Origin: Whitmania pigra
Taxonomy: Eukaryota; Annelida; Clitellata; Hirudinida; Haemopidae
DNA length: 64,000 nt
Reading direction: 5' to 3'
Assembly (NCBI GenBank): GCA_021613335.1
Contig: JAJTWR010000251.1
Location: 1,432,501-1,496,500, forward strand
This document shows positions 51,649 to 63,505 of this stretch, piece by piece. Each line of letters begins with the position of its first letter. Positions within the stretch are counted from its first letter, which is position 1. The notes beneath the pieces were generated by a model. That model saw only the letters and a list, made by a program, of their open reading frames with translations, was not told where the DNA came from and searched no databases. The translations under genes were made by a program, and so were the position numbers.

Positions 51649-54583
51649 TAATAATTAATTATATAAATATAATAATAATAATTATAATATTATATTATAT
51701 ATTATATATTATATAAATATAATTATTTATTATAATATACAATATAATTATAATATATTATATTATATATTATAATATTATAAAATAATATAATATAATA
51801 TAATATATAATATATATAATATATATTTAGTAAAACAATGTTTAACAAATGCTTTTATATCACCATTAATTTCAAACATTAATATTTGGAATATCACTTT
51901 AAAAAATTGAATTTTAAAAGACTACATACATCCATTACGTGATACAATTAATTTATGAATAATAGTATCAAAGTAGTTATTATTGATGATGATGATGATG
52001 ATAATAATAATAATAATAACCATGGTAATAATATTATAATAATTAATATTATTAATATAACAATAATGATATTAATAATTAATTAATATTATATATTATA
52101 ATTAATAATAATATTAATATAATATTAATATATATATAATATAATATAATTATAATATATAATTATATAAATATAATATAATATATAATTATATTAATAT
52201 TATAATATGCACCAATGCACTCGGTTCGACCAACAGCTCCCCCACTGTTATATTAAATATATAATTTATATAATAATATTATAATAAATTTAGTTAAAAT
52301 AATAATAATTATTATTATTATTATTATTATGGAATATAATTATTATAGAATAATTGTATAAATATATAATTATATAATAATAAATATTTAATAAATTTAA
52401 TAAATAATTATTATACCATAATTTATTATAAACAATATTATAATAATAATTGTATAATAATATAATAATAAATATTTAATAAATTTAATATTTAATAAAT
52501 AATTATTATAACATATTATATTATAAACAATATTATATCATTATTATTATATAATTATTATTATTATTCCAAACCTTAAAAAATAATTATCTGCAATAAT
52601 GAATAATGAACAAACTCTCATTGATCAACTTGTATCCAAGACTTCGAACTTTTAGCATGGCATAAAATCCATTATGATTAAAGTTTTATTTTATCTTATT
52701 AAACATTTATCAAAATTCACATTTCATATATATTTTGATAATATATTCCTTGAACAATTCATAGCTTCTGATCAAATGCCTCAACGAAGAAATTTCTCTC
52801 CGCACATTATTCAGAATAAAGTGAGTGTCTATCACTGTCCAAATATTATAATATATAATTATAATATATATATTATAATATATAATATAAATACTATAAT
52901 ATTAATATAATATTATAATATTAATATAATTATATATTAATATTATATTATATTTATATAATTATATATTATATATTATATTATATTAATATTATTATTA
53001 ATTATAATATATAATTATAATATATATATTAATATTATATTATATTATATATATATATTATATTATATATATTATATATTATATTATATATATTATATAT
53101 TATATTATATATATATTAATTAATTATTATTAATATAATTATATATTATATTATATTTATATAATTATATATTATATTATATATTATATTATATATATAT
53201 TAATATTATATTAATATTATTATTAATTATAATATATATTATATATTATATTATATTATATATATTATATTATATATTATATTATATATTATATTTATTA
53301 TAATATATAATATTAATTAATTATTATTAATATCATTATTGTTATATTATAATATTAATTATTATTAATTATTACCATGGTTATTATTATTATTATTATT
53401 ATCATCATCATCATCATCATCAATAATAACTACTTTGATACTATTATTCATAAATTAATTGTATCACGTAATGGATGTATGTAGTCTTTTAAAATTCAAT
53501 TTTTTAAAGTGATTATTCCAAATATTAATGTTTGAAATTAATGGTGATATAAAAGCATTTGTTAAACATTGTTTTACTAATCAACCAGTGACTTATTGAA
53601 TTTTGAACAAGTAAAATTATGGGGACTAGCTTTTCAGTTACCAAAAGATCTCGTTTTGTAAGAATTTATTTTATCTTGAATTTAATGCTAATTTAAGAAT
53701 TAAATGACATATTATATGACACATCTCATCCTCAATAATTACGCATTTGTCTTTTATTCCACATTTCAGAAAGTTAATCTCAAGGATGTGCAGCTTGGCA
53801 CCTATTTGCAATGATGAATATATGCCTGGTTCAAATCAATATTTTTCGACCCTAAAGAACGGTAGAGCGAATCGCTGTTCAAAGTTGGCGGTGAGTTTGA
53901 CATGAATTTTAACATCCGATACAATAATTAAACCAGAATTAACAAGAATTATATCACCACCGCATATTTTTAGGTTTCTAATCAAATGCTGAATAATATT
54001 CTTTTGGATTTCATTGCAAAGAATCCTCATAAACTTCTCGCAAAAAAAATCTCCAAAACATTCAATTTGTTTCCTAAAGAATTTGGGTAAGATTTGATTT
54101 GTTTTCAATTCCAAACGAAAAATTCTATATCCAAAAACCTATTTAAAGATGATGTCTCTGCTTCTTACCAATCAACCATTTACCTCAGTTATATTGATAT
54201 TGCACAGTTGCTCGGCACAGATGCTGCTATACTAATTTATAACAATTCACCAACCTATTACTAGTAATAAGAAATCATATTTATTAGCCCCACCAATAAG
54301 CAAATAAAGTTTGGGGTAATATATAACATCACCATCCTGTGTCATTATCATCATCATTGCTATCATCATCATTGCTATCATCATCATTATCATCATCATC
54401 ATCATCATCACCACCACCATCATCATCATCATTACCTCAAATATCTCCTAACAATGTAGCGAAGGGAATTCCACCTTCTCTTCTTGTAGTTGAGCATTGA
54501 GGAAAAGCCACTGGTAGAAAAGTGAGTCACCAAATCAACATGGTCATCAATGATTATGATGTTGATGGTAAAAAAAAAAAAAA

Positions 54584-54615
<32 letters not shown>

Positions 54616-56644
54616 TAATTTTTATAAAAATAATAATGATATACGATTGTAACGATGAACAAACCCAGAAAATTTAGAAACCAATGATGGACAGAAACAA
54701 GGTGTGTGATCTTGTGACAAATCATGAATAAATTATTCACTTTTTCTCAATGTCAAGGTTACCTGACAAAAAAGAGGGTATCGAGTGCTAAGGGGTAGCA
54801 TGCGATTATGTGAGTCGTCACAAGCTTGATGATACGCTCTTTGCTCAGGGATGTGTTCGCTGGTGACATCACGTTAGCATTAGAAATCTCAACTTAACAA
54901 TTTCTAGGAATTAAAATATTAAATATCAAAACTAAGTCATAATTCCCTTTCTATTAATAAACTTTGTTAGGTTCTCAGATTGAAAAAAACAAAAATTCAA
55001 CAGCTTTAATTCACTAATAATTCATTAGCACCGACCGACTATTCCAAACTTTATGGCGAAGAGGTACACCTGGACCAAAAGGAGGAGCCAAAAGGACAGG
55101 ACTCTCAGGCAGTCCAAACCAATTACTTGGTTTGGCCGTTCCTTTGCCATGTTTGACAGGTTGCTCTCAAGGCTGAAGAGCTGGCAGACTTCAGTCCAGA
55201 AACCTAGATACTCGAGAAAGAGAATGACGACTCGTAAGTAATTTTGTTTATTTATTAATAACTGCTTAGAGAAGTAAATTCTTTGCATATTGTCAACAGT
55301 GCCGTCAACTCACCAGGTCTGTATCTGAATGCATTCCTCAGCAACTCGTGGCTCGGCGGTTCGAAAGTTCCCTCCTCGGCTTCTTCTCCGACACCCCCGG
55401 GTGCATCCGTGGGCAACGTTTCAGGCAAAGGCAAGGGGGGCTCGGAGATCTTGCGTCGTTTCCCCAACTTGCTAGCATACCTGACCTTTTCCTCGTGCAG
55501 CAGACCTTTTCTTTCTTCTTCCTGGCAACTCTGCATTCCACCATCATTTCCATCAGAGACGACACCACTATGTTCGCCTCCAAGGGTAGGACTCGATTCG
55601 CAATCGGCAGAGTTTGGTCGAACCCCGACGCCAGCCTCTTTTGCCCCGGGATTATCGCGACCCTCGATTCCCTGAACGGTCGAAGGACCTCCTCCATCAT
55701 GGACCGAGGGGTGAGGTTCAACGACTCCGAGCGACCTCGGACCCGACCTGTACACGAGGCTGTACCTCATCCTGGAGCGAGTTTTGTACCTCAGCACCAC
55801 CAATGAACTGATGAAGCACCACAGTAACAAGAGAATTAATATGGACCTGTTCGAATGGAAATTATGTAAAACATAATAACCATCGACATCGTAATTATAA
55901 ATATAGTTCTTTGGTAATCAGAAAAATGATGATACCCACAGGACAACATAATATCCTCTAGAAGTTCCTGTCTTATCCATGCAGGAAATGTCAATAACAT
56001 TCTGTGCATTCCATTTATCAGGGACAGGTACAAGATCTGATGCAAATTCTGATTCAAAGAAATTCCAGTTTTTAGAAAATTTACATTGTAAATGTATAGA
56101 TATTATATTAAATAACACTATTTATAGCAATTGTTGATGTTTTTTAGAGAGATTTATTAATTTATTAAACAAAATTTTATTAAATTTTAATATTATATTA
56201 ATTTATTTTTAAAAAATTGTTAATGTTAATAGTGTTATGTTAATAGTTTGTGTTAGTATGTTAGTAGATTGTTTTAGTTACCATCAAAAATAGATTTTGA
56301 GTTGTTCCAGACAATGTCATTACTGCAGGAGGTAGGCACACAAATCCCCCATCTGAGATTCCTCTGCTCATGCACGGTCTATGATGTTTACAACAGGCAA
56401 AAATAGCATCAATGTAATGCAACACATTACCATAACTGAAGTTTTAAATCAGTCCGAAACAATGTCAGAACCATAAATGTTAACATCGCATGCCTTCAAA
56501 CCTCATCTTTTCCCAAGTTAACAACGAGATTGAGCACACAGAACCTCGATTCATTTATAGCTGAACACCCTCTGGCATCACCCAGCCACAAAGATGCAGT
56601 GCCACCTATGAAATGGGAGCTGTATTTTCCAAAGTTGTCGTAAT
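46934..56644 (-). CDS. NRF-6-like (nose resistant to fluoxetine) acyltransferase-3 family membrane protein, 5' end unresolved
   Basis: Exons placed: 56644-56502, 56378-56282, 56048-55940, 55846-55314, 55230-55040, 54887-54763, 54510-54436, 49519-49333, 49090-49050 (tentative), 48845-48723, 48515-48311, 48018-47919, 47742-47656, 47545-47410, 47042-46934, about 753 codons. The lumenal NRF domain (YDNFGKYSSHF, WGICVPTSC) comes first. A membrane helix, a polar cytosolic loop of about 150 residues and then the acyltransferase-3 region follow: IGLDCLRVLSFW, SGFSSML, NFMVPWQ, TKPYTFVAPFTIGV, WIIYSSCRGNGG and RLTYSAYLVHGLS. Such proteins are multi-pass and linked to lipid or drug uptake in nematodes. 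The H of the usual LGHTY is replaced (LVQVY), and the WYLANDMQF-type segment is missing or very divergent, so acyltransferase activity is doubtful. The first exon(s), the last donor and the 41-nt exon are uncertain. A 4.9-kb intron hosts an antisense gene. Confidence 0.85.
47816..47903. repeat. (ATC)n microsatellite in an NRF-like intron
   Basis: ATC/GTC trinucleotide run immediately downstream (minus-strand sense) of an NRF exon donor at 47918. Confidence 0.95.
48172..48254. repeat. (ATT)n microsatellite in an NRF-like intron
   Basis: An almost pure ATT run about 80 bp long, within the intron between the exons at 48311 and 48018. Confidence 0.95.
50150..54090 (+). CDS. Unnamed leucine-rich (F-box/LRR-like) protein, nested antisense in an NRF-like intron
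   Basis: Nine exons, 50150-50463, 50545-50820, 50968-51135, 51216-51306, 51416-51553, 52765-52820, 53589-53657, 53770-53890 and 53974-54090, join with matching phases into 449 codons. No single ORF shows this; the gene emerges only when exons are chained. The N terminus (YLPPRIFDMIL) weakly resembles an F-box start. Irregular leucine-rich repeats follow (LEQLDLSG, LRHLSLNYI, LEILDFSG, FEQVKLWGLAF), then a basic tail (LLAKKISKTFNLFPKEFG). I see no signal peptide or membrane segment. I do not recognise a family; a substrate-adaptor role is only a guess. All exons lie inside the 4.9-kb NRF-like intron between 54435 and 49520, on the opposite strand. Introns 5 and 6 carry long inverted-repeat arms around exon 6. 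Confidence 0.6.
51827..52110 (+). repeat. Left arm of a long inverted repeat (intron 5 of the nested gene)
   Basis: About 250-285 bp that reappears inverted at 53290-53580. The non-simple core around 51831-51985 matches almost base for base. A (GAT)n(AAT)n run and CCATGGTAATAAT follow, again shared. Confidence 0.9.
52111..53289. other. Extremely AT-rich spacer between the inverted arms
   Basis: Mostly (AT)n, (ATA)n and palindromic TATA-like sequence. Two less AT-rich islands stand out: about 52207-52245 and 52575-52840. The second contains exon 6 of the nested gene. Confidence 0.85.
53290..53580 (-). repeat. Right arm of the long inverted repeat (intron 6 of the nested gene)
   Basis: Reverse complement of 51827-52110 with a few small indels. 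It ends 8 bp before exon 7 (53589). Confidence 0.9.
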
Positions 56645-58433
56645 CTGGAAATAAATATATAGAAATTGCTCAACGTTTTTATTTTAATTATTACGTGTTC
56701 AATTTTAACATTTAGAATCTGTAACAAAGTATCATTGCAAACAGCAGCAGTGGCTATAAATTTTAAAAAATACTTATTAACAGTATTTCAAAAAAATTTG
56801 AAAACATACACGGGTCGAAAAATTTGTTCGTATCTACGAACAAGTTAGAGAGAAACTCCATACAAGAACCTTCAGTTTCTCTCGTCATATTTAAAATTCG
56901 CTCTTAGAACAATGAACACGTAATAGGCTATGAAACAATCACATCAGATAATCTAGTCACTTCCTCAAGCGCTCCAGTGTTTGATTTGCAACAAAGCTTA
57001 TTACGATCACAGGCCCATCACATGACAAAAACCGTAGTAATTAGAATCCATAACAGCGCGTAGAGATGGAATAAAAATATAAATAAAAACATTTAAAAGT
57101 CACTTGCCTTTGTAAAGAGTGTTTGATTAAAAATGACAAAAAGGGAATATAGTAGTTAATCAAGTATGACTCGCCGCACGTAATAGCGCTGCCCTTACAC
57201 AACATGTCAGACTCACTACTTAAATGTTGCAAGCTCATCGTTAAATTATGCTCTATTCGATTGTCTAACTAAGTTATTTCCATATATTATAGCCTCTATG
57301 TTCCAATGTAGCAGCAAAACTAGTTGGGGCTCAGACAAGGCGTTGTTTCTACCTCATTTATTCCAAAGTTTACCCATAATTTAATCATTCTCGTGGCGCC
57401 GAGTACCCGAGTATAATTTATGACGAGGACTATTTTGCAGTCAATACTTTAAAAATTTACCAACAATCAGCTAAATATATGTTGCATTCATGCCCCTATG
57501 CAGAAAAATGTTACACATTAGACAAATAAGCTAAAATTGAAATGCATTTGAAATCATGAGATACGTTTGGTAAAAGCACATGCCAAACGGAATATGGTAA
57601 TAAAAAATGTGTAACATGTGTAATTAATAACAACAACAACGACGATAACAACAGCAACAAACAATAAGAAACCAAAATGAAATCATTAACAAAATCAAGT
57701 ATATTAAGATCTTTGGCCTCTCAATGATTAGTTTGGAGTCCTGATATGAGAATCAAAAGCAAAAATAAGGACTGAAGCGAGAATACTGCTAATGATCAAA
57801 ATCTGGATAAACAATTTAAAAAGGCAAAAATGCAAAAACGGCAGTTACTTAAATAATATTGTAGTCATTCGGATGAACATTTTTCTAAAGCATCTATACC
57901 AGCGTTGTTGAAACAAAGTCAATGATGAATGAACAAACAACTCAGAAAAGTACTCTCAAACCAAGAAATAAAATGCTTTCTGTGAGTAGCTTACTATGTG
58001 ATAAGAAAACAAATGCATGAAATAATATCGAAGGGCAGTGACAACTCACCAACAACAACCAGCAGCATTCCGATAGCAACAGATAACAATGTAATTCCAA
58101 TAACAACAACAACATTCATACTACATCATTTCAACAACAGCAACATTTGAATAACAACATAATTTCAATAACATCAACTTCAAGGAAAATGAATGATGAT
58201 CAAAAACTAACAAAAAAGCTAATTTAATGGACGTGCAGATATACAATCCCATCATTAAGAGTCACGATCATCATCAGCACCACCACAACATCATCATCAT
58301 CATCACCACAGATGGAGACTATAGTTACATAAAGACTGCCTTCTTTATCAGAACCTTCCAAATGATTCAGAGACAAACAAACAAACGGGAAGGAAGGAAG
58401 AACTCGGGAAACGAAAGCAAGACTTCAATTCAG
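56645..58433. other. Unresolved 5' region of the NRF-like gene and 3' flank of GALNT
   Basis: The missing first exon(s) of the NRF-like gene should lie here. Candidate blocks near 56753 and 57041-57238 do not splice in phase. AAC/ATC-rich DNA occurs around 57620-58310. Confidence 0.45.
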
Positions 58434-58876
58434 TCATGCTTTCTTCCATTGTAAAGGGCTCAGAATCCACTGCTGCGTATTATTTCCATTGCAGGGAGCT
58501 GTACGAATAACATTTGTATAAATTATCTATTAAAGTTCAAATTAATATCATCGTACGAATTCGTGATGCTAAAAATAAAAGTATTTTGGTAATTAACATC
58601 AGATAATAATATCAGAAAATATTAAAAGTACTTTGAAGGTAATTTTTAAAGAGCTCAGAGAAACATCAACCAATCAGTATTTCCTGTTAATAAATTATAT
58701 TAACCACTACACTAACCCATGTGGGGAGACATCTTCCGGGGTATTTTGCGAGAAGCTTCCAAGCACTTGCCAGAGGAAATGGACCTTATTTCCTCGCTCT
58801 GAATATTCATGATAACGATGATGATTATGATAACAATGGTAATAATGATGATATTAATAAAAATAATAATGATGAT

Positions 58877-58918
<42 letters not shown>

Positions 58919-59434
58919 TAAAAGATGATTAAACAAAAAAAGACAACTAAAAACAACCTTGGCCACGTAAGTCCACTTCTGAACGGTTAACGTTTGGCGA
59001 CACAACGCCAGACTGACTTGATCCTTCTTCGAGTCGAAAGTCAGGCAAAAGTTTTCGTTCTGCAGTGCATTGTTCCTCGAGAGCATGAACAGCTGATGGC
59101 CAAAAGGGAGAGGAGTCAAAGTTAATCAAATATTCATGCAGGTAATTTAAGAAATATCAATAAAAGTTAATCAAATATTCGTGCAGGTAATTTAAGAAAT
59201 ATCAATAAAAATCAATTAAATATTCATGTAGGTAATTTAAGAAATAAAGTTGTGCTCAGGGTCTGTTTATAGACCTATTGCAGTTAACAGCGAGCTCTCG
59301 GTGATAGGAACAAGAACAAGACAAAGTCGATTAGATAAAAACCATGAAACGCACCAAGGAGCTGATAAGTGTTAAGCCTTAATTGTTAAAGATAGGTAGA
59401 TGGCATAAGAAATTAGTGCCTAATTAAAGTTGCA

Positions 59435-59482
<48 letters not shown>

Positions 59483-62000
59483 GTGGTGGTGATGATGATG
59501 GTGGTGGTGGTGATGATGATGATGATAATTTATAAATTGATTAGTTACACAATGAAGTCCAAAATAAAACTACACAACCCAAACAAGTAAAACAACTGTC
59601 GATAATTCACACACACACACAACTTCGAATGAGCATGTCAAATCTATACCTGACTGGCCTTGAACTTCTTGCAGGCGACCAGGACCAGGGACGTGTTGTG
59701 CGACTTGCCCTGTGACTCCAGACACAAGCCGGAGAAGACATTTCTTATCTGTTTATGACAAAAAATGATTATGTTGATTATTTATGGTGAAAGTGATGAC
59801 GACAACAATGACAGTGATGATGTTGATGATGATGAGAAGGAGGAGGATGATGACAATGACGTTAAACAACGATGACCTGTCCGAAGAACTTCTCATCGAG
59901 CGGCATCTGAGACTCAGGGTAGATGTTCCTCAAGTACCACTCGAATGACTTGCAGTTCAAATCCCTCCTCAATTCCTTTCTACTCGTCACATCGCCAGCC
60001 AAACTCGGGTTAGAGCCTGAATAAGACAGACATGATGGAAACAATGCTTCATGATGGTATGATGACAACGATAATTTATTATTAAACTTTGCTAACATCT
60101 CATGCAGTGATGATGTTGATAACGACAGTGATGATAATGATGATGATGACTGCAAGAAAGTATCCATCAAACTGTTGTTGACAATTAATCAATTGGCAAA
60201 TCAATGCATACCAAATAACATGCTGGCATGCTTTATTTGTTCAACAAAACAACTTCATCGATTATATCTAGATACCATCATCATCACCACCATAATTAGC
60301 AACGTCATCATCACCACTACAATCATCATCCCCAATGCCTTTTCAATCAAGCACTGACCGGTGTGGATGGTGTAGTAAAGGTGCTTCCAATCATCCAGCC
60401 AAACTTCGGCTAGCCTGGCATTGTTCCTGTTGATGATCTTCCCCGTTCCCCCTGGGAAGGTGTACGGGGTGTTCTTCCTAAACACGTGGCCGACCCTCGA
60501 ACAGGTGACTATGAGCAACTGACCACCGCACATCCATATCTGCAAGGGAAGAAGCTCAGTGAGGATTGAGGTGGCAGCCACATGGGTAATGATGGTGATG
60601 ATGATGATGGCAGTAGTGGTGATGATGATGATGATGATGATGGTAGTGCTGTTGGTGATGCAATGAAAAAATAGATCAGAGACTTTATGAGTCAGTTTAG
60701 AAAACTAGTTTTTGCACATTGATTCATAATCCATTCATCCTTCGAACAGTTCAGTGTGTTAATTCACCCGATCTACCCAGCCATTCTACTCACTCAATCT
60801 ACCCACCCGGTCTACCAACCCTGAAACTCAGCTCAAGGTTCTCTCCTCCCCAAATGTCCATGCCGTCGTCATAGGAACCGATGTGGTAGAAGTATGCCCT
60901 GTCGATGGAGAAGAGGCCACCTGCCATCACAGGTGTCCTGGAAAGGAATTAAATGAAAATATTTTATGTAGAATAAATATAAAAGGTAAAAATTATATTT
61001 TTATTATTTCAATAATCATAAATTATTAAAGTATTTTTAGCTAAATTAATTTCACCTCATAGTTTCTAATATCAATATTAATTAAAAGTTTAATTAATGG
61101 AAAAAAATTTGTTTAAGTGGAACTTAAGTCACAGTTACTATGAATATTAATGATATTATAAAGGGCATTGTCACCTGATAGGTATGGTCCTGTTCATACC
61201 TCTCCTTGCCATCTCCCTCTGTGGAACATGATACCACCTGCATTCATAATCAATTTCAATCCTTCATGCATTGCCTCCACTCTTCCATTCCAGCATTCAA
61301 TTTCACTCCTTCACGCATTGTATACACTCTTGCATTCAATTTCAATCCTTCACGCATTGTATTCACTCTTGCATTCAATTTCACTTCTTAATTCATCGCG
61401 ACAATTATTACTTGAAATTGAGATTCCAGCTAAAGCCTCCCCAGGTGATGTCAGATCCGACGAGGTATTCGAAGGTCGAGTCGCTTATCACGTCAATCAG
61501 GGGACTCACCACTGTACTCCTGTTGATGGTTAAGCATGAGAATAAACTGAGAATAATTGGTTTATGGACAATGGTGACGACTACGATGATGACGACGACA
61601 ATAATGTTATGTTGTTATTATTGAGCTATTCATTTAAGAATTTAGTTAGTGAATTGTTAAAATTAAAAAAATACTTGTTCTTATGGATTTCATGGAGAAG
61701 AGGTTCAAGCCAGCCTTCTGAGCACTCACAATGGGCATCGAGAAAAGTTAAGACTTCCCCTCTGGCAATGCTCGCACCTGTGCACATGATTTAGTTAAAC
61801 AAATATTAGGGAATAAATAATAATAATAATAATATAATAATAATAATAATAATATAATAATAATAACATGTGCAATTATGGTTTAGTTAAATTATGAAAT
61901 TATTAGAAATTATGGCTTAGTAAAATTAATGTCAATAGAGTAATAACTATAATGCCTTAATTAATATTATTATTAGCATTATTATTAATATTATTATTAA

Positions 62001-62031
<31 letters not shown>

Positions 62032-63505
62032 TATTATTGTTGTTGTTGTCGTTGTTGTCATTATCATCATCATCATCGTCGTCATCATCATCATCATCAT
62101 CATCATTATTATTATCGTTATTATTATCATTATTATTAATGGCATCTACAATTTCCTGATGGCACATTATGATCACACAATGGCTATTATTGTCAGAAAT
62201 ATTTATGGTGTGAAAAAAGTAAAATGGACTAAAAACAACCTCTTAACCTGGCCTTCACCAGACCACTTCTGACCTTTAACCTTTCGACAACAACTCTCAC
62301 AGGTAGTTTTGAGATGTACTCGTCGAGTTGAGATCCAAGAAAATCTAAAGCAGATGAGTAAAAGTTTACGAACGTGGAATGTTAATTCCAATTCAACGTT
62401 CATGCATCATCTTCTCATTAAGCTTTCTAAATATTGCAATCGCAAGAATTCGAGCAGCCATTATGCTGATGCTTATGTAGCTTTATAAATAAACATATTA
62501 TCATTATTATTATTACTATTATTATTAACCAATTTTGCAACAAAGTCGCAGGTATAGATTACCACTAAGACTGCCACACACTCACCTTTTTCACTGGAAT
62601 CATCCACTAGAATGATCTCCGCCACCAACTCCCTCGGGGACCTGTTTATGATGCTCCACAATGTTCTGATGAGCGTCGACCATGCCTCGTTGTGGAAGAC
62701 GATTATTATGCTCGTGGTTGGCAAGACTTCCACGGGATAGGACTTCATCTGGCAGCTGGAAAAGTTAAAATTAATTTTAGTAATTTATTACATTTTGTAA
62801 TAAATAATTATTTATTATAAGGCAGTAAGAGATTGAAGGCAATAGATCATTGTGGACATTAACTTTAAAATCATTCATTTCACCTCCGTTAACTTTTTTA
62901 AATTTGTCTGTTGTGTTCCCTTTTTCTATCACTTTCAATTACAAATACTTTCAATCGCTAATGCACTCAAATACAAATACTTTGACATCATAAAATCATT
63001 TTTAAAAATGGCAAAACAAACCCTGGAATCCTGACATCTCGAAGACTCCTATTTACAGAAATCATGTCACTGGCCATCAGATTGAACTGGTTTATTTTGA
63101 ATTTTTTTCTGACCTCCTCTTGGAGGCTATCTGGAAAGGTCACACCCTGACCCATTTCCCCAGGACCCATTTTATTTTCTGCTAATTAAAATTATAAGCC
63201 AATTGTTTCAAAATTCTTATTATAACCTATTAGATTAAAAAAATCAACTCAAACAAAATAAAACTGGAAAAATGTAATTAAAAAAATAAAAGTAAAATCT
63301 TACCAGGGCGACTAGTGATACTGACGACTTTTTCGGCATATTTCCAAGTGGTGTTTTCTGTATCCTTATTTGCCTGAACATGTTGACATGAAAGCAGAGA
63401 CTTAAAGATAAGGCAGTCTGTGTAGAAGAGAAGGCAAATGACAAAGAGAAACCATAATAGGGACGTGCATACGAATATCTTGAAATATTTAGTTCTAATC
63501 CTCAT
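58434..63505 (-). CDS. Polypeptide N-acetylgalactosaminyltransferase, GALNT1/13 type
   Basis: Fourteen exons, 63505-63304, 63178-63022, 62755-62586, 62344-62240, 61777-61675, 61519-61412, 61237-61175, 60937-60820, 60539-60359, 60016-59877, 59748-59650, 59092-58958, 58798-58717 and 58498-58434, give 575 aa (human GALNT1 559). A type II Golgi topology is visible: short cytosolic tail, then a membrane anchor near residues 10-32. The GT27 catalytic domain holds [29 protein letters not shown], the metal-binding DxH (LDAHCE near 226), MAGGLFSID and the acceptor-binding [11 protein letters not shown]. It starts mucin-type O-glycosylation by adding GalNAc to Ser/Thr. The C-terminal ricin-type lectin domain keeps QKW and QQW, but its three CLD sites read CLE, CLT and CLE. 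The ATG at 63505 was chosen because a TTG, not an ATG, lies upstream. Confidence 0.93.
59121..59247. repeat. 45-bp tandem repeat (about 2.8 copies) in GALNT intron 11
   Basis: Units start at 59121, 59166 and about 59211. They share TATTCATGCAGGTAATTTAA with few changes. The array lies about 30 bp from the acceptor side of exon 12. Confidence 0.9.
59435..59526. repeat. (GAT)n/(GGT)n microsatellite in GALNT intron 11
   Basis: About 90 bp of GAT repeats with GGT-rich interruptions. Confidence 0.95.
61251..61386. repeat. 39-bp tandem repeat (about 3 copies) in GALNT intron 6
   Basis: Repeating unit with the pattern CCTTCACGCATTGTA..CACTCTTGCATTCAATTTCA. The copies degrade toward exon 7 (61237). 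Confidence 0.85.
61973..62130. repeat. (ATT)n/(ATC)n compound microsatellite in GALNT intron 4
   Basis: ATT runs pass through GTT/GTC into ATC repeats and back to ATT. Confidence 0.9.

Noticed and set aside
55283..55806. Plus-strand ORFs of 130 and 152 codons opposite the NRF-like loop exon
   Set aside because: They mirror the GC-richer coding exon on the minus strand (55846-55314), which has phase-matched splice sites and family context.
56690..56753. Candidate NRF first exon containing VCNDTLLQ-like residues
   Set aside because: No GT donor in the phase needed to join the next exon at 56644.
57041..57238. Minus-strand ORF that could be the NRF N terminus
   Set aside because: Its donor (CAA|GTGACT) is phase 0, while the next exon needs phase 1; content does not match the family.
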